A stretch of DNA of 64,000 nucleotides. It comes from Sporosarcina sp. P2. Lineage in GTDB: Bacteria; Bacillota; Bacilli; Bacillales_A; Planococcaceae. Where the stretch lies: contig NZ_PDYY01000004.1 in assembly GCF_002743255.1 (NCBI RefSeq), positions 186,001 to 250,000 of the forward strand, read 5' to 3'. The stretch's first letter is position 1. Every line of letters begins with the position of its first letter. Under the pieces are notes generated by a model. It was given only the letters and a program-made list of their open reading frames with translations, was not told the origin of the DNA and did no database searches. Shown piece after piece: positions 34,717 through 42,016 of this stretch. Both the position numbers and the translations under genes were made by a program.

Positions 34717-34867
34717 TTAGTGTTGGTGAGTGGAGTTTGTTTCAATACGGTAGATTTTTAAATCATTCATTGCGGTCTTTTGATAGGTGAATTCTACATC
34801 TGTTTGGAGTTGTTCGAGTAAGGAGAGGGGTTTTGGTTTGTATTTCAGTTAAAGAAACATAGTTCAT
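34717..34867 (-). pseudogene. small gene (about 49 codons) broken by a one-base frameshift
   Basis: On the minus strand an ATG at 34867, after an AGGATA site, begins MNYVSLTEIQTK in one frame. After the AAAACCCC run the coherent sequence continues in the next frame as PLSLLEQLQTDVEFTYQK, then TAMNDLKIYRIETNSTHQH and a stop at 34717. The span of 151 nt is 50 codons plus one base, so a single inserted base explains it. No homologue is recognised. A sequencing error is possible. The remainder of the gap 34651-35051 holds a terminator and the next promoter. Confidence 0.5.
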
Positions 34868-34989
34868 GTAAATTGTATCCTGTTTAGTTTCAATAGAAGA
34901 CAACCGTTTATTTAATTTATCTTATTACCTCTATATACTAGCATGCTTTGCACTAAAGACAAATCCTATCATATAGACAAATCAATTTA

Positions 34990-35018
34990 TTGATTATATA
35001 CCTTATGGGGTATATAAT
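34990..35018 (+). promoter_or_regulatory. promoter with CsoR/CstR-type operator
   Basis: TTGATT and a perfect TATAAT are separated by 17 bp. The spacer contains ATACCTTATGGGGTAT (34998-35013), which aligns with CsoR/CstR operators (ATACC, five bases, GGGTAT). It drives the glutaredoxin-membrane protein-rhodanese genes. Confidence 0.7.
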
Positions 35019-35051
35019 AGATACACATACAAATGAAAAGGAGTTTTTTAC

Positions 35052-35288
35052 ATGTCTGAAAAAGCAACCGTATATGTATCATCTACTTGTCCTTATTGTA
35101 CGATGATGACGAATTATCTGGATGAAATCCATGTGCCTTATGAGACGATCAATGTCTCTACAAATCCTGCAGAAGGGGAGCGTCTGATGGAACTAACCGG
35201 ACAGATGGGCGTTCCACAAACACAGTTGAATGGAAAATGGATTATCGGCTTTGATCCAGCAAGTATTCACGCTGCACTAGACGCATGA
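35052..35288 (+). CDS. glutaredoxin-family protein
   Basis: A protein of 78 residues with a glutaredoxin/NrdH-like fold: active site STCPYCTMMTNYL (CPYC), a TVP-like region as MGVPQTQLNGKW, and the closing helix. It is cytoplasmic. AAAGGAG lies upstream. The stop overlaps the next small gene as ATGA (35285-35288). With a rhodanese downstream and a CsoR/CstR-type operator upstream, a role in low-molecular-weight thiol or persulfide chemistry, or copper handling, is inferred. Confidence 0.85.
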   Translation: MSEKATVYVSSTCPYCTMMTNYLDEIHVPYETINVSTNPAEGERLMELTGQMGVPQTQLNGKWIIGFDPASIHAALDA

Positions 35289-35437
35289 ATACATGTAAAC
35301 GGTTTTTATTCAATCGAAACTGTATAATTCAATCGGCCGAAGAAATGGAAAAGAAAGTATTTCCGCGCTTTTGTCTTGGCCATATAGCATTTGCGTTGAT
35401 GGGAGTCATTCTCGTCATCATCGAATGGACTCACTAA
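35285..35437 (+). CDS. 50-residue single-span membrane protein
   Basis: It starts MNTCKRFLFNRNCII and ends with a hydrophobic span (IAFALMGVILVIIEW) and a short tail. Three cysteines (residues 4, 13, 30) precede the span. The start overlaps the glutaredoxin stop (ATGA), and the stop is 15 bp before the rhodanese start, so it is the middle gene of a three-gene operon. A shorter start at 35345 (MEKKVFPRFC) is possible. No family is recognised; the position suggests a membrane partner for the thiol/sulfur proteins. Confidence 0.6.
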   Translation: MNTCKRFLFNRNCIIQSAEEMEKKVFPRFCLGHIAFALMGVILVIIEWTH

Positions 35438-35452
35438 TAGGAGGCATTAAGT

Positions 35453-35806
35453 ATGGAATGGATCATCATAACACTAATCGTCGGCTTCGTAGTTTGGCGT
35501 ATGAAGCCTGTAAAAGGTGTGCGTTCAATCTCGACTGCACAATTAAAAGATAGAGTGAACGATCAAAACGTCCAATGTATCGATGTGCGGACACCAGCTG
35601 AATATTCAGGACGCCATATAAAGAAATTTAAAAATATTCCTTTGAATTTGCTTTCAAAACAGATGGGAACATTGAAGAAAGATCAAGAAGTCATCGTCAT
35701 CTGTCAAAGCGGCATGCGTAGTGCCAATGCAGCAAGCCAACTGAAAAAAGCAGGATTCGTGAATGTAACGAATGTACGCGGGGGAATGAGCGCGTGGCAA
35801 GATTAA
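35453..35806 (+). CDS. membrane-anchored rhodanese (sulfurtransferase)
   Basis: A protein of 117 residues: one N-terminal membrane span (residues 2-15) followed by a single rhodanese domain with CIDVRTPAEYSGRHI and the active-site loop VICQSGMRSANAASQL, where Cys carries the persulfide. TAGGAGG precedes the start. It ends the glutaredoxin/small membrane protein operon. Such single-domain rhodaneses commonly belong to CstR-controlled persulfide detoxification regulons, which fits the operator seen upstream. Confidence 0.88.
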   Translation: MEWIIITLIVGFVVWRMKPVKGVRSISTAQLKDRVNDQNVQCIDVRTPAEYSGRHIKKFKNIPLNLLSKQMGTLKKDQEVIVICQSGMRSANAASQLKKAGFVNVTNVRGGMSAWQD

Positions 35807-35814
35807 TACTAAAG

Positions 35815-35856
35815 AAGTGTCTCGGAGATCCTATCTCGGGACGCTTTTTTGCGTGA
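35815..35856 (+). terminator. terminator after the rhodanese
   Basis: AAGTGTCTC.GAGAT pairs with ATCTCGGGACGCTT around a 3-nt loop with one bulged G, then TTTTTT. Confidence 0.8.
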
Positions 35857-35885
35857 AAATAAAATCGGTTGACTAGGCGAATTAT

Positions 35886-35923
35886 AGAAAATCATACTAC
35901 CAAATCAGGAAGTATGATTTTTC
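35886..35923. other. hairpin upstream of yunF
   Basis: AAAATCATACT and AGTATGATTTTT flank a 12-nt loop, about 55 bp before yunF. It may be a second terminator or a leader hairpin. Confidence 0.5.
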
Positions 35924-35979
35924 CGAAAATACATGAGATATGATACACTAAGCTAAAGATCATAAGAGGGGGGCTTTCC

Positions 35980-36840
35980 ATGATACATGTTGGTCTGACA
36001 GGGTGGGGAGACCATCCAAGTCTATACAATGAGAATACAGTCGCGAATAAAAAACTACTAGATTATAGTAAACACTTTCCAATCGTTGAGCTGGATTCGA
36101 CGTTTTATGCTATACAATCGAAGAAAGTTATGGATAAATGGACAGAGGAAACGCCCGCTAATTTTCAATTTGTCGTGAAGGCGTATCAGGGTATTACAGG
36201 TCATCAGCGCGGAAAGTTACCATATGAATCTGAAGAGGAGATGTTCTCGCTGTTTAAGCTGTCCCTGACGTCATTTGTTGAAGCGGGGAAGCTTGCGATG
36301 GTACTGGTACAGTTTCCACCTTGGTTCGATTGTAAGAAGGAAAATGTGGATCGCATTCGCTATGTGCATGAACAATTACAGCCGTTGCCGATTGCTGTAG
36401 AGTTTCGCAATCAAACGTGGTATTCTCCAGCTTATCGAGAGAAAACACTCGACTTTCTGAAAGACTTGAACATCATCCATGTCGTTTGTGATGAGCCGCA
36501 AGTAGGGGACGGAAGTGTGCCGCTAGTCCCAGTTGCAACGGATCCGAAAGTTTTGTTACGTCTTCACGGTCGCAATGATAAAGGGTGGGTAAATACTACG
36601 GGAGATAGTAAAGCATGGCGTAAAGTCCGCTATCTTTATGATTATAATGAAAAAGAGTTAGAGAGTATGCGTGACATAGTGAAACATCTTCAGAAGCAGA
36701 CTGAAGACGTATTTGTCATCTTTAATAATAACTCCGGCCAGCATGCAGCGAAGAACGCCAAACAATTTGCACGATTACTTAACATAGAATACGGTCAGCC
36801 TCTCACCAAGCAACTGGATTTATTTGAGGGGGATCACTGA
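35980..36840 (+). CDS. yunF: DUF72-family TIM-barrel protein YunF
   Basis: A protein of 286 residues, DUF72 fold: HVGLTGWGDHPSLYNENT at the N-terminus, then FPIVELDSTFYAIQSKKVMD, FVVKAYQGITGHQRGK, VEFRNQTWYSP, RLHGRNDKGW and VFVIFNNNSGQHAAKNAKQF. The biochemical function of DUF72 proteins is unsettled. GAGGGGGG precedes the start. The stop overlaps the yunE start (TGATG). It heads yunF-yunE-yunD, with the same three genes clustered in B. subtilis. Confidence 0.9.
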   Translation: MIHVGLTGWGDHPSLYNENTVANKKLLDYSKHFPIVELDSTFYAIQSKKVMDKWTEETPANFQFVVKAYQGITGHQRGKLPYESEEEMFSLFKLSLTSFVEAGKLAMVLVQFPPWFDCKKENVDRIRYVHEQLQPLPIAVEFRNQTWYSPAYREKTLDFLKDLNIIHVVCDEPQVGDGSVPLVPVATDPKVLLRLHGRNDKGWVNTTGDSKAWRKVRYLYDYNEKELESMRDIVKHLQKQTEDVFVIFNNNSGQHAAKNAKQFARLLNIEYGQPLTKQLDLFEGDH

Positions 36841-37664
36841 TGGAATTTGTAGTACTTGCCTTAATAGGTTTAGCATCGGGTATTATCGGTTCGATTGCGG
36901 GCCTCGGTGGAGGAACCATCTTGGTTCCTGTCACATTGTTTGTCGGATTAAATTTAGGAATGATTCCTGATATTACACCGCAAAGTGTAGTGGGCTTATC
37001 GGTCATCATGATGATTGCGAATGGACTTGGATCGACACTGTCTTATATGAAAGTAAAGACGATTGATTATCGCAGTGCATGGTTATTTTTCGCCGCGAGT
37101 ATACCGGGTATCATTCTCGGAGCGCTAGTCAATAAAACCGTAAGTTTGTCCTCATTTAATTTATATTTTGGCATATTGCTCATCATTTTATCTACACTGT
37201 TAGTAACGAGAAAATATTTGAAACCGATTAGATGGTTTGTAGACAATGGAAAAAAGATTAAGTTTACTGATCCTCAAGGTAAAACACATATCTATGGCTA
37301 CCCCATTTGGTTTGCCATCTTGTTGGCATTGTTCATTGGATTTACGTCGGGCTTATTCGGAATAGGTGGCGGTACGATGATTGTGCCGGCAATGATTTTA
37401 CTATTCTTGTTCCCGCCACACGTCGCTGTTGCGACATCTATGCTTATGGTGTTTTTATCAGCAATCGTTAACTCGGTATCTCATATTTCACTCGGTCATG
37501 TGCCATGGCTGTATACGATACCTGTCGTGCCGGGCGCTTATTTTGGTGGCATGCTCGGCGCCTATTTAAACAGCAAAATGAAATCAGATACATTGGTTTT
37601 AGTCATACGCATCATTTTACTCGTCTTTGGACTTCGTTCCATCTATGAGGGGATTTGGGGTTGA
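36840..37664 (+). CDS. yunE: TSUP-family membrane permease YunE
   Basis: A protein of 274 residues with about eight membrane spans in two homologous halves. Each half has the TSUP glycine-rich motif (SIAGLGGGTILVPVTLFVG and GLFGIGGGTMIVPAMILLF). The family exports or imports organosulfur and organic anions such as sulfoacetate or sulfite. The start overlaps the yunF stop by 1 bp, and yunD follows after 5 bp. Confidence 0.9.
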   Translation: MEFVVLALIGLASGIIGSIAGLGGGTILVPVTLFVGLNLGMIPDITPQSVVGLSVIMMIANGLGSTLSYMKVKTIDYRSAWLFFAASIPGIILGALVNKTVSLSSFNLYFGILLIILSTLLVTRKYLKPIRWFVDNGKKIKFTDPQGKTHIYGYPIWFAILLALFIGFTSGLFGIGGGTMIVPAMILLFLFPPHVAVATSMLMVFLSAIVNSVSHISLGHVPWLYTIPVVPGAYFGGMLGAYLNSKMKSDTLVLVIRIILLVFGLRSIYEGIWG

Positions 37665-37669
37665 CACAT

Positions 37670-39049
37670 ATGAAGGAGACGGTAGCAACGATCCATATTT
37701 ACCACACAAATGACGTCCATAGTCATTTCGAGAATTGGCCGCAAATTCATCACTTTCTTACTAAGCGGAAGCAACAAGCTGAAAAGAATGGGGAGCATTG
37801 TTTTCTATTTGATATTGGAGACCATATTGATCGGTCTCATCCGTTTACCGAAGGAACAGAAGGGAAAGGAAATATTGAATTATTAAACAAAGCAGGATAC
37901 GACGCAGTAACGATAGGCAATAATGAAGGAATCACCATGTCAAAGGAAGCCTTAAATAGATTATATGAAGATGCGCACTTTGATGTAGTACTTTGCAACT
38001 TGACTGAACGGGATGGTAAGCTACCGTACTGGGCGAAGACGTCCACAATACTCGAGACCTCTGAAGGTGTGCGTGTCGGTGTCATCGGTGCCACAGCGCC
38101 ATACTATGATTTTTATGAACAACTAGGCTGGAGCGTAAGCGAACCGCACGCGGCGTTGCAGGAAATGGCCCGCGGCTTGCGTCCTAAATGCGATGTCATC
38201 GTGTGTCTCTCGCATTTAGGAATCAATGAAGATCGTATTTTAGCTGCGCAATGCCCCGAGATCGATGTGATTTTAGGAGCACACACGCACCATTTATTAC
38301 AAAATGGTGAATGGATTGACGACACGCTACTTGCGGCAGCAGAAAAATTCGGTCAGTATGTCGGTCACGTCCAGATCAATATAGACCGTATGACAGGTCA
38401 AGTCGTTCATATGAAAGCGGAGGTTTTTCCAACACAGATGATGGAAATGTCAGAAGAGGATATGGAACAGGTGAATAGCTTATTTGCTAAAGGGGAAGAG
38501 ACACTAGAAGTACCCGTGTTTTATAATCCATCTCCATTATCACAGCGTCTTACAGGAGACAGTCCATTATCCTCGCTGTTTGGTCGCGCGTTACTTACGT
38601 ATCTTGATGCCGACTGTGCGCTTTTCAACGCGGGTATTTTCCTTGGTAGTTTAGATAAAGGCTGGGTGACAAAAGGGGATTTGCACTCATTATTGCCACA
38701 CCCTATCAATCCTTGCCTTATTCATTTAGATGGCATGGATTTGCTGACAGTCTATGAGCAATCACTTGATCCGAAGTGGACGGAACTTCCGATAAAAGGT
38801 TTAGGATTTCGTGGGACGCTGATGGGTAGTATGATACATGAACACTTATACCGTAACACGGACGGACAATTATTTGCAGGCAACCGTTTGGTAGAACCTG
38901 GTAAAATGTACACGTTGGCAACACTTGATATGTTCACGTTTGGCTTTTTCTATCCAGTATTAAAAGAAGCGAAGAAAGAATATATCATGCCGGAAATGCT
39001 TCGCGATATCCTTGGTTGGTATGGAAGGAAATATTTCAATGAGCGTTAG
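37670..39049 (+). CDS. yunD: 5'-nucleotidase/UshA-family metallophosphoesterase YunD
   Basis: A protein of 459 residues from the ATG at 37670; a TTG at 37655 inside yunE has no clear site. The metallophosphatase domain carries IYHTNDVHSHFENW, FDIGDHIDRSHPF, TIGNNEGITMS, LSHLGINEDR and LGAHTHHLLQNG. The second half is the C-terminal substrate-binding 5'-nucleotidase domain. No signal peptide is present, so it acts in the cytoplasm, unlike UshA. It probably hydrolyses a nucleotide or related phosphate. Its stop is just before a hairpin that contains the yunB ribosome site. Confidence 0.88.
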   Translation: MKETVATIHIYHTNDVHSHFENWPQIHHFLTKRKQQAEKNGEHCFLFDIGDHIDRSHPFTEGTEGKGNIELLNKAGYDAVTIGNNEGITMSKEALNRLYEDAHFDVVLCNLTERDGKLPYWAKTSTILETSEGVRVGVIGATAPYYDFYEQLGWSVSEPHAALQEMARGLRPKCDVIVCLSHLGINEDRILAAQCPEIDVILGAHTHHLLQNGEWIDDTLLAAAEKFGQYVGHVQINIDRMTGQVVHMKAEVFPTQMMEMSEEDMEQVNSLFAKGEETLEVPVFYNPSPLSQRLTGDSPLSSLFGRALLTYLDADCALFNAGIFLGSLDKGWVTKGDLHSLLPHPINPCLIHLDGMDLLTVYEQSLDPKWTELPIKGLGFRGTLMGSMIHEHLYRNTDGQLFAGNRLVEPGKMYTLATLDMFTFGFFYPVLKEAKKEYIMPEMLRDILGWYGRKYFNER

Positions 39050-39056
39050 TTATGTC

Positions 39057-39091
39057 CGCCTCCTATTTCGCATAATGTGAAGTAGGAGGCG
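39057..39091 (+). promoter_or_regulatory. hairpin that buries the yunB ribosome binding site
   Basis: CGCCTCCTA (39057-39065) pairs perfectly with TAGGAGGCG (39083-39091), which contains the AGGAGG site for yunB (start 39097). It is followed by only TTTT, so it may be both the yunD terminator and a translational lock. Confidence 0.7.
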
Positions 39092-39096
39092 TTTTC

Positions 39097-39864
39097 ATGC
39101 GGTTTTATACGAATCAAAAACGACCAAAGAAGTTTAATTACGGGAAAACCGTACTGCGCTTTGTCATCCCAACCATCATGGTGGGAGTGGCGATATTTTT
39201 CTATACGGTCAATAAACAGCTAACGCCAATCTATACACAATATGCCGAAGTGCAAACGCAGAAAATAGCCAGTTACGTGATCAGTCAAGCGATAAACAAT
39301 CGATCCACCAGCGTCTACGATGTCAATGAAATTATAGAAAATGTTCCCGATGATACAACAGATACGGTGACAACGAAGTTTAACGCTGAAATCATCAGCC
39401 AGGTCATGTCAGAAATTCATCAGCTTGTTGAAAATCATCTGGAGCGCGCAGAAGGCGGAGATCTCGATATGCTACCGCCACTCGGAGATCTCGAGTACAA
39501 TCCTGATCGTATGGAAAAAGAACAAGGTATTGTATTTTTCGTTCCGATTGGGCAAGCAGCGAATATCCCGTTGCTCGGTAACTTGGGGCCGAAAATTCCG
39601 ATCCGCTTCCACGTCATTGGAGATGTACATGCAACAGTAGAAACCGATATTCGTGAATTTGGTATTAATAATGCCTATGTGGAAGTGTATCTGATGTTGC
39701 AAGTCAATGTGCAGATTATCGTTCCGCTAGCAACTAGCAGAAGTGTAGTGGAGCAGAAAATACCGATTGCAATTGGCTTGATCAGAGGAAAGGTACCACA
39801 AATTTATTCAAAAGGAGAGCAAACGCCCGCACAAATCGAAGTTCCGCTAGAGAAGACGGAGTAA
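39097..39864 (+). CDS. yunB: sporulation protein YunB
   Basis: A protein of 255 residues with one N-terminal membrane span (about residues 16-36) and an extracytoplasmic body, including FFVPIGQAANIPLLGNLGPK, PIRFHVIGDVHATVETDIRE and VEVYLMLQVNVQIIVPL. This matches YunB, a sigma-E-controlled protein of the mother cell needed for normal spores in B. subtilis. The ribosome site AGGAGG is inside a stable hairpin, so translation may depend on a transcript that starts inside or past that hairpin. Confidence 0.9.
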   Translation: MRFYTNQKRPKKFNYGKTVLRFVIPTIMVGVAIFFYTVNKQLTPIYTQYAEVQTQKIASYVISQAINNRSTSVYDVNEIIENVPDDTTDTVTTKFNAEIISQVMSEIHQLVENHLERAEGGDLDMLPPLGDLEYNPDRMEKEQGIVFFVPIGQAANIPLLGNLGPKIPIRFHVIGDVHATVETDIREFGINNAYVEVYLMLQVNVQIIVPLATSRSVVEQKIPIAIGLIRGKVPQIYSKGEQTPAQIEVPLEKTE

Positions 39865-39871
39865 AAGGCTA

Positions 39872-39900
39872 TTGTGAACAAAGTCGATTATTGCTACACT
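39872..39900 (+). promoter_or_regulatory. promoter of the lysine riboswitch transcript
   Basis: TTGTGA and TACACT are separated by 17 bp, about 25 bp before the aptamer. Confidence 0.6.
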
Positions 39901-39920
39901 AAGAACAGAAGAATATCGAG

Positions 39921-40092
39921 ACTTACGTAGAGGCTGCATTGTTTATAAGTACCTGGCGAGAGAGTGACATCTATGACCGCGAGCGAAAGGAGACATTGCC
40001 GAAGTTTGAGAAGGGTCAACTTCTCAAGTTGGGGTCATTTCAAAGAGGAATGACACTGTCATACAGCGATAAATGTATGGAGAGCTACAGTT
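39921..40092 (+). ncRNA. lysine (L-box) riboswitch
   Basis: The L-box landmarks appear in order: GTAGAGGCTGC, AAGTACC, GCGAAAGG, TTGCCGAAG, and a closing GGAGAGCTAC that pairs with the opening GTAG (P1). It compares well with the B. subtilis lysC leader. A terminator hairpin follows before the NhaC-family gene. The region 39865-40287 contains only this leader. Confidence 0.88.
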
Positions 40093-40137
40093 GCCAATTG
40101 TACTGCGATTTATGAATGTATTGCTTGATCAATTGAC

Positions 40138-40187
40138 TGGCCGACTCCTACACGTATGCTATTGCCTGTGGGGTTGGCTTTTTTTAT
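40138..40187 (+). terminator. lysine riboswitch terminator
   Basis: GCCGACTCCTACA and TGTGGGGTTGGC arms with a 13-14 nt loop, followed by TTTTTTTA. Confidence 0.85.
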
Positions 40188-40287
40188 CGGTAAATTAAGG
40201 AATTACAGGATCGTATCTGCTATCCACTCTTCGAAAGATCTTCTGCATTTCGATATTATCTAGCAACTAGAAAGAGGAGGAATTACA

Positions 40288-41856
40288 ATGATCGGAACAT
40301 GGGTCTCTATTTTGCCTCCTATTATCGCCATCGTTATGGTGTTAGTGACAAGGAGAGTATTATTATCACTAGGTGCGGGAATTGTTACGGCAGCTTTACT
40401 ATTAGCGAACTTCGCACCGTTTGAGACATTAAAAGGTGTATGGAGGGCTATGACAGTTTCATTTTGGGATGGCGGGCTCAATACATACAATATTTTTATT
40501 ATGTTATTTCTATTATTACTAGGTATCGTTACGGCATTCGTCAGTTTATCCGGAGGGAGCGCCGCATTTGCACGCTGGGCAGTCAAACGCATCCGTACAA
40601 AACGTGGCGCGAAGCTGTTGACGATGGGGCTAGGGATTGCAATTTTTGTAGACGACTACTTCAATGCCTTGGCAGTTGGACAGATTGCAAGACCCATTAC
40701 AGATCAGCACAAAATCTCTCGTGCAAAATTAGCATACTTCATTGACTCAACGTCAGCACCTATTTGTGTCGTGTCACCCATCTCGAGTTGGGGCGCATTC
40801 TTGATTGGACAACTTGCACTTATTTTAGGTACGACAGCAGCGGTGAGCTATTCGCCATTAACGGCATTTATTTTGATGGCGCCGATGAACTTCTATGTCA
40901 TTGCGACATTGTCCATGGTCTTCTTCTTTGCTTGGACGAATAACGACTTCTTTGAAATGAAGAAACATGAAGACCGTGCCATGAATGAAGGCGAACTTTA
41001 TGATCAAGATAAAGAAATTCCAGGTCAGCTAAAGGAAGAATTCCCTGAGCATACGCACGGCAAAGTTCGCGATTTGGTTGCCCCGATCGTGACGTTGATT
41101 GTGGTAACGCTCGGCATGATGATTGTTACTGGCTATAAAGAAGCGGGCGTTTTCGATATCTGGGCAATATTTGAAAACACTGATGTACCGTTCTCTTTGG
41201 TAATTGGTGGTGTTACGGCTACTTTGCTAGCTATGTTGTTATATATTCTGCAAATGAAAAAGAACGAAACAGCAAGTGTATCATGGATGTGGCGTGCATT
41301 GATTAGCGGAGTGAAAGCGATGATGCCTGCCATTCTCATCTTAATTTTCGCTTGGGGATTGACTGAGCTAATCGCTTCCTTAGATACAGGTCTATTCCTT
41401 TCTACCATGGTTGAGCAATTAAATATTCCTGTCACGTTCCTTCCGGTATTGATCTTCATATTAGCGGGATTAATGGCATTCTCGACAGGTACCTCATGGG
41501 GTTCTTTCGGTATCTTAATGCCAATTGCGGGTACTATTATGGTTAATGCAGCACCTGAATTATTATTACCGGCATTGGCGGCAGTACTTGCAGGCGCAGT
41601 ATTTGGAGATCACTGTTCACCGATTTCTGATACGACTATTCTTTCCTCTACTGGAGCAGGTTGTAACCATATGGATCACGTGTCCACCCAATTACCTTAC
41701 GCGCTTGTCGCAGCTGCTGTAGCAGCAATTGGGTATGTTGTGCTCGGGCTGACGGGTTCTGTGTGGATCGGTTTAGCGGCTGTTATTATTACTCTAATAG
41801 TTTTATTCGCGTATTTAAGCGCCAAAGGTAAGAAACACCCAGAACAAATAGCATAG
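40288..41856 (+). CDS. NhaC-family transporter, probable lysine transporter (LysW type)
   Basis: A protein of 522 residues with about eleven to twelve spans. NhaC-like features are FVDDYFNALAVGQIARPITD, DSTSAPICVVSPISSWGAF, STGTSWGSFGILMPIAGTIM and GDHCSPISDTTILSSTGAG. The fold belongs to the Na+/H+ antiporter NhaC superfamily. Because a lysine riboswitch precedes it, the likely substrate is lysine, as proposed for riboswitch-controlled LysW proteins in other Firmicutes. GAGGAGG precedes the start. It is a single-gene unit with its own terminator. Confidence 0.85.
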   Translation: MIGTWVSILPPIIAIVMVLVTRRVLLSLGAGIVTAALLLANFAPFETLKGVWRAMTVSFWDGGLNTYNIFIMLFLLLLGIVTAFVSLSGGSAAFARWAVKRIRTKRGAKLLTMGLGIAIFVDDYFNALAVGQIARPITDQHKISRAKLAYFIDSTSAPICVVSPISSWGAFLIGQLALILGTTAAVSYSPLTAFILMAPMNFYVIATLSMVFFFAWTNNDFFEMKKHEDRAMNEGELYDQDKEIPGQLKEEFPEHTHGKVRDLVAPIVTLIVVTLGMMIVTGYKEAGVFDIWAIFENTDVPFSLVIGGVTATLLAMLLYILQMKKNETASVSWMWRALISGVKAMMPAILILIFAWGLTELIASLDTGLFLSTMVEQLNIPVTFLPVLIFILAGLMAFSTGTSWGSFGILMPIAGTIMVNAAPELLLPALAAVLAGAVFGDHCSPISDTTILSSTGAGCNHMDHVSTQLPYALVAAAVAAIGYVVLGLTGSVWIGLAAVIITLIVLFAYLSAKGKKHPEQIA

Positions 41857-41863
41857 TTTACCG

Positions 41864-41910
41864 TTTAGACTAAGAGTGATAATTACTTCATTCTTAGTCT
41901 AAATTTGTTT
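41864..41910 (+). terminator. terminator after the NhaC-family gene
   Basis: TTTAGACTAAGA and TCTTAGTCTAAA arms, then TTTGTTTT. Confidence 0.8.
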
Positions 41911-41938
41911 TGACATCTTTAATTAGGCTGTTTATACT
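41910..41938 (+). promoter_or_regulatory. strong sigma-A promoter of the NSS transporter
   Basis: A perfect TTGACA, a 17-bp spacer and TATACT, about 75 bp upstream of the coding start. Confidence 0.75.
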
Positions 41939-42016
41939 AAATATACAGAACTATAGTTGTCAGAATAAATCAAATGGTAAAAGTTTTGTAAAATAACAAA
42001 AAAGAGGTGAAGTTGT

